Positions 46,926 through 60,545 are shown, counted from the first letter of the stretch. The stretch is DNA of 64,000 bases from Gigantopelta aegis (GCF_016097555.1 NC_054701.1:8088560-8152559), one strand, 5' to 3'. Made by a program: numbers and translations. The notes: generated from the sequence alone by a model not told the origin.

Positions 46926-47139
46926 ATATCTACAGGAGGACTGCCACTCTCAAGAAGACCATGGAACTCGTACAAGTGTAACAAGACAAAGGCCATACAG
47001 TATCCCATCTTTTTTATTTGCTGGGTTTAAACCTGAGGTACATTAATGATGACAGATGATACAATGAACTGATGCACCTGTGTGCAATACACTCAGCCAG
47101 TACCCATCGGCATGTTTGTCGGCGCTTTTGCCAGTCGGT

Positions 47140-47325
47140 TGTCGGTTGTACAAGTTTTACCATACTTTTACCATATATACGCAAAATCGTATATATACAA
47201 CAGTTTTGCCACACATTCGGTTGTTTTGCCTTATATACTACAATTTACCACCAATTTGGCAATTCTGTCATATATGCGACAGCTTTGTCATATATACGAT
47301 AATTTGGCCATGTATCCAGTTTGGT
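47140..47325 (+). repeat. degenerate 20-bp tandem repeat, near-palindromic unit
   Basis: Units begin at 47204, 47224, 47244, 47263, 47283 and 47303, with looser ones upstream. The consensus is about TTTTGYCATATATACGACAA, which is close to its own reverse complement. It is old: units differ at several positions yet keep the spacing. Confidence 0.7.
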
Positions 47326-47329
47326 AATT

Positions 47330-50300
47330 TTCTTAAACCGTATCATTATGTTTATGAAACATTTTATAAATATTGTTTTTAAAAATGTTCAATAAAACTT
47401 CAACGTTTTCAAAATAACAACTGATATTAGATCAACGAAAGAATGAACTTCTTGTTTAGCTCCTTTAAAAAAATCAAATAATAATAAAATGTTAATGCAA
47501 AGATGTTTCTATTATGCATACAGGTCATCATCCTTAAACTCTTTCAATACATGATGATATTAATTTGTAGGAAAGTGTGTATTAAAGATCCATAATTGAT
47601 AGCATATGTGAGGTGTTAAGAGGTTGTTAAATCACCAACACTTTCAGTACAGACATGATCTTTAGTCAGTGTGCCCAAATCAATCAATAGCATGGCTGGT
47701 TACACCAATACGTGACAGTTCATCAAGGAGTAAATATGAAAAATAGTTCCTCATCATGACCATTCAGCTAAGGCGTAACGACACTTAATGTGTTACTGTT
47801 GTTCCTGGCATTGGTTCAAAAGTAAAAATATTAATCTATTCTATTATATTTTCCTTATTTTCTCAGCTTAACTATTGCTACTGGAACTGCAAATAGACCA
47901 TTCAGTAACACTGCCACCACGTTTAGTATATGGACCTTGTCAGCTAGAATTTGTTCTTTATGTAATAAAATGTGTTTCCTCAATCAACTGACAAAAGCTG
48001 CCGACAAACCTGCAACAAGACAACATGCTAAATATTTTATACATTTAATAACATTTTGGTCCAGTTCTTTTAGTGATGAAAGGAACAATGAAATGAAATT
48101 GTAAAAGCTGATGCAAAACAGCAACACAAGCACAACAACAACAAACAACAACACAGGGATTATGCTTCTGGCATCAAACCACTAATAAATTAATTCAGTA
48201 GCACGGAATGGAAAAGTAACCCACACAGGTTTCTCTCTAGATGAAATCATTGTTAGCTAAAACAAGCCTAATAAAATATACACCAAACCTACTTCTTTCA
48301 AATCTATAAAAATAAACATGGTTTCATTCAACAACAAAAATGGCATAGAGAATGAAAATGCAAAAAAAAAGGTTATTATCTTAGTTGATACATGTATATC
48401 CAAATCCAAACAGTTTTAACATGGCCATATCCAATGAATGTTCAGGCATCTGGCTTGTATAATGTGTCTGGATCAGGGTACTACTCACTGTTTAGCAAAA
48501 CAAGTCGAAGGCATAGAAAATTAAGATGAAGCTATAAAAGAAGTTGTAACACAAGAGTCAAATGTTTTAACATTATTCATCTTTAACTTAATTGTGTTGC
48601 CCTGCTCTTTTTATTATTTTGTTTCCATTAAACTCTAGCAACTCTGCAATATCGCAGTGCAAGACCTACAAGGACATAATGTTGCTGAAGAGAGCTTTGT
48701 CAACAAGGTGCAGGAAATACACAGAAAAAAACCCTGCTCAAATGATTATCTTGGCTAGTATAAACATTTCAAATTCTGAATCTAAATCTTTCCAAATTAT
48801 TTCTATTTTGACTTATCCCAATATTAGTATGGATCTAATAACCATTATATATTGTAAAGATGGCAGGTATTACATTTTGAGTTAATAATTTTCACAAATA
48901 TACAAACCACTCTTGACTCACTGGGTATTAAAGGTGGAGTTATGTTTTCAAACACAGTAAATGATGATGAAAAGAAATTTTAATGGACATTCATCAGAAT
49001 CTGGTGGTGGGGAGAGGCGTCAACATTATGGTTTGTATACTTGAGAAAATGATGAGTAGTCATAACCTTTAGGAACAGAAGTACTATAAAAACGTTTATG
49101 TTCTGCCTACTATTCATTATCATTCTAACCAACTCTAAATACAATAACAATATTTTTAAGCTAGCCAATCAATGACTGAAGAAGCTATCTGCACACTGTG
49201 CAATTTTTGAAAACCTATACAATTTTCATGAAATTTAAAAAAATTAAATTGCAGATTTATTTACTATGAAGTTTGCTGTATCAAGTTATAATAACTTTTA
49301 ACCAAAAAAAATTCGATACGTTCTTCTTAACAATAATAAAAACATTTTTATAAATATATGCATGTACGCAATAAATATGTTACAATAAGTTATTTTCATT
49401 TAAAATGTTTAATCTTGATAACATTACAATGGCATGTGACACTACCAAACTGTTAATAAAATACTGATATATACAACTGCTATATTATTTTACAGTTTAA
49501 GTTTATCATTAACAAATGTTTTGTTTGTTAGTTTCTAAAATGTTCAGTAATCTAAGAAAATATTGGGGGGAGAGACTTGCACTCTCTCAATTTAGATTTA
49601 AAATTCATATACCTTTCAATTTATTAATATAAAATCAGTTAATCCCCCCCCCCCCCAAACCCCCCCCCGCAAACATGGTACATACACCCCTTCGATTGTT
49701 ACAGATTGCTGAATAGTCCTGATATTGAAAATTATTTTTATAACATGATTTTCACCTGCCTTAGTGTACGGCCATATACCTTGTCTTTGATATAGGACTG
49801 ATCCATTACAGAGTTAAAAATTAAACATTATTCATTGAAATTTTAACTATTAGAACTATACCAGAAAATATGAAACATACTTTTGGCAACTGTCTTCAAC
49901 ATAAAATTTCAGCTCAAAGCTATGAAATTAAATTCAATTAAAAGAGAAGGATGCAATCGTTTTGTGCACTGTTATTAATCAACCACAACAAAATTCTATC
50001 CTGATATGTATACATGGAGATCTAACCATTGGTGTCAGCAAATCTCTATTAAGTCATGTCAGTGTAAAGCTAAATTAGCAAGGTTGACAATCACAATTAA
50101 CTGTGAGCTGTGAACTGAACACATGGACAGAATCAGCTTTCAGGGGATACTAAAATCCAGTATTCAGAAAAAATATTCAAGATATTCGTCTGTAATTATT
50201 GCTAAGTTATTAGGTGAGAAAGCTTGACAAGATTTGGAAGATTTTCATCTGCAATTGTTGCTGAGTTATTAGGTAAGAAAGCTTGACAATAACTGGAAAT

Positions 50301-53300
50301 CATGGTAATATTTTGACATTGCATACCAGTACAGCAGTTAATATTATTTTTAACTATTTAATGCCCTGGGTTAAATTTCAGATCTTTACAAACTGGTTTA
50401 AATGATCAAAACTACATAATTTTCAAAAATATTCTATTAGTAAAATTATTATTAAATGAGAACATTATTTTTTTTAAAAACATTATGGAAAATTCTTAAC
50501 CCTACATTACAGATCAGTCTTTTGAGGATTTTTGTATACATGTACTTCTTTTTAACAGAACTTTTTGTACATATTCAGCCAGGTAGCCAGTTGAAAGGAA
50601 ATGCAAATTTTGTTTAAAAAAAGCTTGTATGATGATAGATGACTGAAATGAAACACCGGCTGAGATTCATGGACTAAACAATCAACAGAAATTAAAAATA
50701 TTAAACAAATTCACCAGTTGATCATGATGGGATGAAACCATGAGGTAATTCTATGTAACATCTGGAACTTGTTAGTGCATATGAAGGCTTTTAAACAGTA
50801 AACATTCTAAATGGGCGGTCCCGAGTTTGTGACCATTAAAACAGACTACAAACATTAATATACATGGGTAAAAAACATTTACAAAATAGTTCAAAATATA
50901 AAGTATTTTATCAATGAATACATATGGGATTCTCTTTGACCCAGTTATTGCAAATTTGGTTTGGTGGTTGGAAGAATCATATACAAAATTATTGTAGGCA
51001 AAAGATCCATATTGAGGTACTACATGTTTTAGGAAATCCTTTGAAAGAACCAATATTCACGTTGTAAGCAGGAAAATATAAGCATATTGCTGGTTTATTC
51101 ACAGCTTCTAGAATTTTTATAAAATCCACTTGCCATGGGATCAGTGATTTTAAAAATTTACTAGCCACGATTAAAAATTCACTATCCCTACTTTACTTGA
51201 AGTTAATACAGTTTTACTAAATAATAGTAATAATAAGATATGTCACCTCAAGAGCTTAAAAACACTAACATTGGGGATTTTGGGTGGGAGCAGGATATTC
51301 ATATTTACAAAATAAACTTAACTGCAACATTTGACTGTTTTTTTCCACTAGCCCTCGGGCATGGCAATATTAATTATTTACTAGCCCAAAATTGAATATC
51401 ACCAGCCATGGGAGTGGGGCTACCATAATCTAGAAGCCCTGGTTTATTTAAAAAAAGCAATATTGGCCCCAAAACATTACAATGGCTACAAACTCGGGGC
51501 AGTGTCTTTGTGATGTCTATGAGAGTGGGACAAAGTTCTGTCGGATAAATCAAAAGATGACTCAATTTTCAAATGCTGGGCCCATATTTTCAAAGCTATC
51601 TTAGCACTACGATATTGTCACTACAGCACACACCATAGCCTACAATTGTTTTATGATATTGTAGCTCTAAGACAGATTCGTAAATCTGTAGCCAGGTTTT
51701 ACACAGGAGTTTGTGCCTCAGTTTATTGTCAATCTACAGGGATGTCATTTTTGAGTTTATCTCATTTCAACAATTTACCAAAAAATAATAGTAATTAAAA
51801 ATAATTAAAATAATAAAAATATTTTTAAATTTCACAAAGCAGATTTTAAATGCTTAAAAAGTTACCTTTATTTTAAAATATTATTTCAGTTTTATTGTTA
51901 GATGGGCATCACATCTAATATGATACATTTAGAGTATGGTCAAACCATCTGGTCTGTCTTTTCTTTAAAATAATGAATGAATGAGAATGTTATTAACATC
52001 CTCACTTAAAAACAAAAAAATCAGAACATTTTGCAGTCTTGAAACAGGGTTTAGTATGTGTTTTTCAGAGAAAGGATAGAACCAGTTGTCAGATATTGCT
52101 TATATCAAGAATTCCAAACAGATTCATCTCTGGTAGAAGATGACCAATATGTTTTTAGGTGTCCAAGTCTGTTTAGTATAGATGAGAATGTCCCATCCCC
52201 AAAAATTCTGAAAACTACAGCGGCGTATTTAGAAAATTGTTAAAGGACATAATGTTTAGGAGTTTAAAAATAATAATGCAAGGCAGTCAAGAAGTGTAAA
52301 AATCTGGAATTGCGGATAAATCTGGAGGATACTCATCTCTGGTTTAGACAGAACCTGTTTGACCAACTCCCAAAGACATCTTGCTGTACACAATAATTTG
52401 TCATGATCCAAACCTAACAGTACAGTTTAATATGAAGAACATGAAGAAACATCGATGGAAGGTTTAAAATGCACCACACAACCAACAGCTCTGCCATTCT
52501 AGATCCCAACAATAACTAAATACACATTCACTTGTGACCAGTTACCATGGCAACGGCTGAACATACATGTATGGCATCAGCTATGTTTGATTCAACACTA
52601 CAGAGAAAAAACCCACACACAATTTCTCTTGCATGTATAAATAGGTTCTATGATACAGACAAGAATCATCAGCTACACACATCTCACAGTCTAGTTCACC
52701 GATTTGTTGCCACATACTAAAAAATAACAGACAAAGTTATGTACATAAATTACAAGGAATTAAGATAAAATAGTTGATTATGCTCCATTAGTTCCTGAAG
52801 GGTTTTCACCACAACGCTTTGAACATTATAAGACAACTATAATCCAAGGAAGACATTTTTTGATTAAAACCACCAACACACTCATACAATTTCCAGAGCA
52901 AACATCTTCAGATTCAGTATATTTTTCACATGCATGTAATGGTCGGCAACACCTGTTGGGACATAAGAGTTGGAGACAAAAACCAAAAACAAAACTTTAG
53001 CCATCATATTGACGTCAACTCTAAAAGCATCAAAAAATACTGGCTAAGAACATTAATTTAATGTTTTAGACCAAGACTAATTGAGGATTAGAACAGTAGG
53101 GCCATTTGGCACAAAGCTAAAACTCAAGACATGTCTTCAAATTTATATTTTTGCTAATCGTATGGCATCTGTTCATAGAACTTGTCAACAACTAAAAGCT
53201 AAAAATTACGTTGTCCTAACTGAACCTCAGAAGGTTAACAATAATATGCTTTTATTTGCAAATGTTTTTATTTATATGTTCAAGCCCTCGCAATAAAAAT

Positions 53301-56300
53301 AGATACTTGTTAATCAAGTAAAAAGGTCATTTGCAACATGGAGGGCTACGATTTGTTTTTAATGGTTACACTAACAAATGTATGTAGGTCACACATTGTA
53401 TCTGCAATTTTACCTAAAACATATTTGACAATATTTGGCACTTTTACCATATTCTCGAGTTGTGTCATGCACTTGATACTTTGTTGCAACAAAGTAACTA
53501 TACATTTTGCACATATTTCCCCTATATTTGGACGAGGGGACAGATGGTAAAGTTAGACGGTAACACTTGTTCTAGTTACTACATCCTACTACATGCATGT
53601 CACCGTGTTGAAGATGTTTGTGCTGCTATCATGACTATAACCAAACCACATCACCGTGGTGAGAGGAGAGAGCCACAGGTTTTCACTTGATCAACAATGG
53701 CTGGTGATTATTGATGCAGGGTGATCATAACAACAGGTTCTTGGGTACACTACCAACAGATCACATTGGAAAAATAGTCAAGGTTAGTAACTCCCAACAG
53801 AATTTTTATTCTTAACATAGATATTCTGCAGTGTGCATGTTAAACAGAACGTTTCAGTTTAGACCTGGTAACACTTGAGCTGTATACTTAAAACGTCTGT
53901 GTAATTCCCCACACTATTTCATGCAAACTGCTAAAAGAAATGGTTCAAAGGTTTTTGGCACCAAATGTATAAAGTCTAATGCACATATGATTGAGTTAGT
54001 GTTTTGATATTGTGGGAGTATTTAGATAGTGGTATATGTTTTGTATTTGTACTGTTAATGATCCTTGAAACTTAGATTGTGAGTTTTACTTCCTCCATGA
54101 ACACGGCACCAGAAGCAGGTTATCTCTTTCACTCCAAAGACTTTTTCTCTAAATTGTTTGATATGTAATTCACAACTCCATGTAACAGAAAACAATCTGT
54201 AATATTGTTTACTGATGTATAAATGTAAATTTAGCTATAAGAAGAAAACTCCCACTTTCCTTTCTTTTACTGATGGAGATGTTGTAATATTGCTTTATAA
54301 AATCAGTACAAAAAATATCACCTCAAATATAAAGGTTTCAAAATATAAAACTGCAGAATTATTCCTGCCAATAAAACTGGAACATAAAACTGATATATTT
54401 CCTTCAAGTTCACAATAAGGAAGCATGGATGGGGGGAGATTAGGGGGGGGGATTGTTTTAGTATTTACAATTCGATTTTTATTTTGAAACCTTTTATTTG
54501 TCTTTTCGAACCATAGGTTTACCATATCAATACTAAATCAAACTGTTTAACAATGAAAACTGCAATATCGTAAAAACATTTAACTTGGCGTACATCGCTA
54601 ACAAAGCTGTAGGTTACTTTTCTCATAATTCAGTTGGAATTGCATTAACCATTAAAGAAGAAAAACATCTCACTAACAATAATTACCCTTTCAGGGTATG
54701 CTCAAGAAAGCAATAAGTTAAATGAAAAGTAACCATTCCATTACACCACGTGTTGACGTATAGGTCAACTACAGAGAAACATGTATTGCTCTCAAACAAT
54801 AGTATTTTGTAATGAAAAAGCTCCATTTTATGGATTTACATGTAAAACAAGTTTTCAATTCATTTTGATTTTTGCAAAAACAAATATGAACACAATAGGC
54901 CTTTCCTGTATTAGAAAGCAACATGATGCATCTATTTTTATTAAATTTAAAAAACGTATGTACTATATTCCAGCTAGTTATCCGAGAAATGATCACAAAG
55001 TAATTTTAAACAAGTAATTTTTCAGTGTTATACAGCAATATTAAAAACACTTTTCTGTTTACATTTTCACAGGAGTACGGTATTTTAATCTTTAATCTTA
55101 AAAATAAAATCAACTGTTTAGGTCTGTTTCTGAGCTTGTTTCCAGTTTAAGCTATTAAAATAAGTAAAAGTTAAAACTAATATGCTTGTTCAAAGAACTT
55201 GAGTATGGAAATATCAGTGTTGTTTTCAATATGGAATGTTTCTGTGTATATTTCATACCGATATTTATAAAATCTTATTGCAGTTTTAAATTAACATATA
55301 AAATTTGTCAAATTTAATTTAATTGCTTACATACCTTGAAATACCTTTTCCTCCCCAGTTAGTTCTTATACTATATAGTAAGATTCACATTTAGGGCGGG
55401 GTTTATATTTGCTTTAATTAGTTAATTATTTGTTGACCATGAGCAAGGTTTGACCAATATGGATGCATGATTTTGCTAAGAAGAATACAAACATCTTAGT
55501 CAAAGAAAAAAAGGTTGAACAAAGATCATCAGACTCTTCATATTTGGCCTTAGCAATCGAATAAATCATTGACTTCCATATTTGTGGACACCAACAAAGA
55601 AAAAGCTAAAAGACAAGCTGCCATAACTTACTAGTTGGCAGCTTCTTGTAGCTCACCATGTATTTTATAACTGTGCCATATTTAACAAAATAACTGGTTG
55701 GAAAATAGCATACACCTTTCTTTTGGAATAAAAAAATCAATCCTTTTCAGTATATAGGAGTAAAGACTTAGCATATGTTAACATTCTTGCTAAAAATATC
55801 CAAGCTTCTTGGTTTGCAAGCACTGTCAGCAAATGAAACAATATAATTCTTTGATGATACAAAATGCATTTTATAGTTGTCTTCAAAAACACGGGAATGG
55901 TCACAAACTACCTTGTCAAATGCTAAATAATATAATTTGTTATCTGTACACATAATAAATATTTCTTCGAGACACTGGGTCACTACAGATCCCCTAAGAG
56001 GACATATTAAAAACAAGTATTCCTTGCTCATGCATAAGCAAATCATCATCATGAATTATTTAACCCATGTGCGCATACAATTCATTCATGAGCAATGTGT
56101 TCTGAATGTTTCGGACAAAGAGAGACTCTTTTTTATAGTACACAGCTCTTTGGCCTACATAACCAGGTCAAAACATTTTATTTTATAGAGTAACTATAAT
56201 AGCTGGTGAAAATGGGCCTGCATGAACATGCATAATTAAATTGTGTTTAGAACATGGATAGATAAATAATGCTCAGAACATGGACAATTCAATCATGCTG

Positions 56301-57857
56301 AGAAAATATATAAGTAAATCATGCCCTAATTATGAATAATAAAATTGTATCCAGAACATGGATAATTAAATTATGAACACTGACTGTTGACTTGCTAAAT
56401 ATTTAATTTAAACAAACAAGTAGAATACTCCAAACTAGTTCAACTATATGTTATGTCAACTAACGAAAAAACAGTGATGACGAATTTCTGTCTAGAGTGA
56501 CTTGTTTTCAGTAGTCAGTATACACAGCTTAATTATTCATGCACAATAATCTATGACTATAAAGGAGTAATTAATTTGTACACATTTCCTTCTTCCTTCT
56601 TTTTTTTATCCTAGCATGTACCCTTAGGGGATTCATAGATTTCTACAAAAGCAGTAAAAATTATTAAATGGGACATTGTGTTAGCACACTGTCTGTCAAA
56701 ATATTAAAATTTGCTTTTAACTCTGAGATCAAAAATATTGTGCCCATTTGGTAAAACAATTTATTGCACACATCTCACTGCAATATTGTAATTATAGCTA
56801 GGTAGAATACACACACACGCACACACAAAAAACCGCAGGTGCATACAAGGTCTTCAACTACTATAAGTACATATTTATAGGTTTTTTACATCAAGAAAAA
56901 CCTTTTGTCATCAACTTTGTTTCAGCACCTTGCACTAGTACACTAAAAACAATTACACTAATTTTGATTTGTTTTTTTTTAGCATTCATCTGTTATAAAA
57001 TTTCTATTATACATTATTGAACGGTCAAGCATACAAAATGAGACACACCACCGAGATCGTAAAAAAGACCCCTCCACAAAATAACGGGTCCCTGGATTTG
57101 CCATTAAAATAACAAATCTATAGTCCAGAGTTTCAAAGGTTATTTGGTTTCATCCTTCCTAACCATTCCTGATTATTTTCATATGTTTATATATTTATAA
57201 CAAAACATCAGAGAACTGTGTCTGGACAAAAGTAAAACATTTCATAATAATAATAGCACAATTAAAGTCTTGTACCAAAAACTTTTTACAAGTCTTTCAT
57301 TCATTCTAACGCAAATACACAAACAACATGGCACCTGGAATTGTTCCCATGATGCACTAGTATAAACGAGACAGACTCTCTATAGCACACTAACACTCAT
57401 GAAGTTTGTGGCCCCATGCATAAGTCATAGAATGAATTCTAAATCATTTCTTGTGAATGTAAACAACGTCTTGGCATCCAAAATTCAAAAAGTCTTGAAT
57501 AAAATAAAGCTATTTTTCACTGTTCTGGAGGAACAAAATCTTCATAAATATGTCTGAACAACATATCCAGTGAGAATCTGCAAAATGCCATAAAACTGTA
57601 AAATAGTTTTCATTGTGTCAGTTATGAAACAGCAGAAAAACAGTTCTCCTTCCCCCACAACCTAACATCACGATCAATTATGCCCCTTTCTGATATTGTG
57701 ACACACAAATTCTGAAATGTTAAATCGTTTTTACCAATCAATTTTTGAAACGATTAACAAAATGTTCCTGGTTATAAAAACACAACCACATGACCAGAGT
57801 TGCAGTTGAGAGATTTTTGCACCACTGCATGGCCGGTTGAGGAAAAAGTAACGGAAT
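47330..57857. other. repeat-poor AT-rich zone downstream of FoxP
   Basis: About 10.5 kb without any SINE-A, SINE-B, MITE-1 or long microsatellite, unlike the rest of the window. Only small items were seen: C-runs at about 49648-49668, an approximately 59-bp imperfect tandem pair at 50180-50300, and G-runs near 54430-54450. No exon with a recognised domain on either strand. It could hold a long FoxP 3' UTR, alternative 3' exons or cis-regulatory DNA. Confidence 0.45.
56220..56385 (+). repeat. degenerate 26-28-bp tandem repeat
   Basis: About six diverged units of the type gaacatggataattaaatca(tgct). It is old, AT-rich and non-coding. Confidence 0.6.
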
Positions 57858-57976
57858 ATATTCGTTTAACAACACCTTAGCTCATTTTAAACCTACGGCT
57901 AAGAGGTCTTTAACACAGCTATTTGAACACCTGGTCGAGAGATAGAGAGCGGAAACACGCTGCTGTCGCTGGCTGA
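57858..57976 (-). mobile_element. SINE-A-type 3' tail in the FoxP 3' UTR
   Basis: On the - strand, starting about 4-9 bases after the FoxP stop codon: cagcgacagcagcgtgtttc and ctctctatctc correspond to the SINE-A gcgacagcgggtttcctctc block, and gagctaaggtgttgttaaac to the family tail. It is in sense with the gene and therefore probably transcribed in its 3' UTR. Confidence 0.6.
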
Positions 57977-57979
57977 GAT

Positions 57980-58295
57980 TCAGACTCCACTGGAATGTGC
58001 TGCCACGGCAACCATGGCTGCCTCCTGCTGCATCTGCTGAAGGGCGAGTAACTCCTGCTCCTCCGCCTCCAGCAGCTCACTGGTTGTCTCCTCGATGCCC
58101 CGATCATGACCCTGGTCATGGCCAGAGTCATTCACCTGCTCCTCAGTGATCATGTCGCTTGCTTCGTCCGCCATAGTTTCCTCGTCGTCATCGTCGTGCA
58201 TCATCCCGTCAACATCGTCGGGGTCCTCGTGTTCCAGGTATTCAACATGGTCCTCTAGTTCTGGTTCTTGTTTCACCGCCATCATGTCTTCCTCT
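57980..58295 (-). CDS. foxP: FoxP, last coding exon
   Basis: Terminal exon of a FoxP forkhead repressor. Acceptor tgtgtttgtgtatcag lies just 5'; one base completes the Arg codon shared with the previous exon, then 104 residues and TGA (57982-57980). It begins EEDMMAVKQEPELEDHVEYL, corresponding to the vertebrate FOXP VKEEP region. VKQE fits the SUMO consensus psi-K-x-E, and the matching site is SUMOylated in vertebrate FOXP proteins. An acidic stretch (HEDPDD, HDDDDEE) follows, then a Glu/Gln/Leu-rich, possibly helical end (LLEAEEQELLALQQMQQEAA) and AHSSGV. The tail beyond VKQEP is longer and different from vertebrate FOXP1/2/4. A second - strand frame here (58131-57919) is a shadow. Confidence 0.85.
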
Positions 58296-58746
58296 CTGAT
58301 ACACAAACACAAATAATATCAGCTCACATTACATTTTCAGTGACACACGTATATTGTAGCTTATGTTTTAAAACAGAAAGAAAGGAATGTTCGTGCAATG
58401 TCACCTGAGATTATAGCTAAATCAGTGGTTATTTTTTTATTAATTATACTGCCATTGTATACAAAAATAGAAAAGAAACCAGTTATTATATAAACTGACC
58501 ATAGTAACATTTTAGAATTTGGAACTATGGTAGACCATAACATGAAAAGTGAACTATGTTGTGAAACCCTAATTATTTCAAAATCTGTGCTATGACCATG
58601 AAGTAATACTTCTGAGATAAAAATGTCTTTACCTACATGTACTTGAAGTAAAGCAGCCATCTTGACAATGAAGTTAAAACTTCACAAATAAAAACACTGG
58701 TGTTTGGAACTATGAAGTCAAATTTCAGAAATAAAAGGATCAATAC

Positions 58747-58883
58747 CTATTGCAAGTAGGGAAGCCATCTTGACTGTTGCTATGACTTTTCATAGACAGG
58801 TCTTCCGCACTCTCCTGGTCCCCAAGATGGGCACTTAGCAGGGCCAAACTGTTCTCTCCCAGAGGGTGGTCACCTAGAGCCGC
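58747..58883 (-). CDS. foxP: FoxP, penultimate coding exon
   Basis: 137 bp: phase 0 in, phase 2 out. Acceptor ttttgttgccaacag precedes it and donor aatag/gtattg ends it. It reads AALGDHPLGENSLALLSAHL, then GDQESAEDLSMKSHSNSQDG and FPTCN. This corresponds to vertebrate FOXP AALAESSLPLLS and the SNGNSSP-type linker. It is separated from the last exon by a 451-bp intron that shows no other feature. Confidence 0.85.
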
Positions 58884-59917
58884 CTGTTGGCAACAAAACA
58901 AAGCCATTCTCAACACAGAGATCATCGCATGAAGATGGTTATAGACAGTGAGTGACAATAAAAACATGTTATATTTCAAATTACGAGCAGAAGATTCACG
59001 AGCATCTTTAAAGGTGTGAGCAAAGGTGGATCCAGTGATAAATGACAGATTCAGACATTTTGGACTGATTTACGAAGCCCGTTTTTCTTAAATCCATTGT
59101 AACTGTATGTAGTTACATCTTCGTTATTTCAAGAACATCTAAGTTAATTTATTCCACACCTGTGAGTAAACGTATTAACAGAACTTTGTAAAGACTTCTA
59201 TTCTGAAACAAGTTCAACTTGTATTATGCACGGTTCTGGATAATATTTATCATATTGATCATTTTACATATTGCAATTGTTGAAAGTAAAATTGGCCAAT
59301 TTAAAAATAAACTTGGCCAATTTATACGTAAACGTGAACTGGCAATAAAATTTGGTACATGTATTACTACTTTCTAAGATAAATGTACCTTAATATTACA
59401 TTACAGTAACAATGTCAAGTCAATTTAATTAGAATGTTTACAATTTTACTTCAATATTCAATGTTCAATTCAACTTATATGTCATGCACAATCACTGACC
59501 AGTGTGAATACACTGATGAGTGTTTTAGACTATAATGGAATTGGCTACTACAAGCATCTTATTTAAGAACCATCTGCATACAAAATGTACACACCACTGG
59601 TCAAAGCATGAATGAGTACATTTAGAATAAAAGTGATTTCTGTAGATACATATAGCAGTATAGAAAATAGCATCTGACCAGGCCAAAATCATCAAAGTAC
59701 CGCAAAACTTTAAACAGAGGATAAAATACTGCCATGCCTAAAATACAAATTACCTGGCACTTAGAATGTTCACTAGAATGTTTGAAAAGGAACAGAAATG
59801 TCTGACACCCAAATCTATGGATAGTAGGTATCTAACATGGTAATGCAAACACTTGGCTAGCAAATTTCTTTGTGATGGAGGGACGAAACCACCAAACTAC
59901 TAATAGAGGAAAGGAGT
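58884..59917. other. FoxP intron, left part
   Basis: No further exon or recognised repeat was seen; AT-rich unique-looking DNA. Confidence 0.45.
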
Positions 59918-60150
59918 AGTCTGACAACACCTCAGCACATTGTAAACTCCAGCTGTATGGTTACTGTGACACTTGGTCTGACAACACCTCAGCACATTGT
60001 AAACTCCAGCTGTATGGTTACTGTGACACTTGGTCACGGGAGAAAGAATGAACCTACTGTCACCATGTACATTACATGCACTATGGTATCTTTTATATTC
60101 CTGGGCTCCAATTTAATGGCGGCCATGCGGCAAATTGTCACAGTGCCCTA
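59918..60150 (-). mobile_element. SINE-A-related copy with a duplicated tail, in the FoxP intron
   Basis: Reverse complement carries ataaaagataccatagtgca, ggtgacagtaggttcattct, gaccaagtgtcacagtaacc and gtttacaatgtgctgaggtg. The tail part is present twice in tandem (57-bp period, starts 59921 and 59978). It is a subfamily distinct from the 32438 type. Confidence 0.65.
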
Positions 60151-60388
60151 GCCATATGCCCCAATGACCTGGAAATTATTTGCTAATTGGCCATCATACT
60201 CAATCACGATCAGTCTAAGTCAAATGGCCTTGCCCTCTAATTTGCCAAATTCGAGTCCTGGCCTGGTGCTTATAAAACATTTAGAATCTAGACTCTAGAC
60301 TCTGAGTCTGAGACACCAATGTCATGACAACGCCATACAAATTGTATGCACCTGACATCATTAGAGATTGAGTCTGAACTCTAAGGGC

Positions 60389-60545
60389 CGATTTCATATG
60401 TCTAGGTTATCGGTGGGTTTTGGAAACATATGGTTTAAACCTAGGTTAAACCCTGGGTCATGTTTACTGTGCATTTCACATGTCTGGTTTTCAGTAATCC
60501 TAGTTTAACACTGGGTTACAGTTGTATTGCTTGTTTAAACCTACC
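60389..60545 (+). repeat. left arm of a 1.9-kb inverted repeat
   Basis: Begins ggccgatttcatatgtctag, then gttttggaaacatatgg, gcatttcacatgtctgg and agtttaacactgggttac. The inverse is at 62145-62328. The arms have internal repeats of the gggtt and aaccc type. Confidence 0.65.

Noticed and set aside
52058-52243. Possible LINE C-terminal zinc-knuckle-like piece (DDQYVFRCPSLFS)
   Set aside because: Only a short, vague similarity, with no neighbouring RT blocks on the same strand.
57919-58131. Second - strand frame overlapping the FoxP last exon
   Set aside because: Out-of-frame shadow; the phase-consistent FoxP reading explains the sequence.
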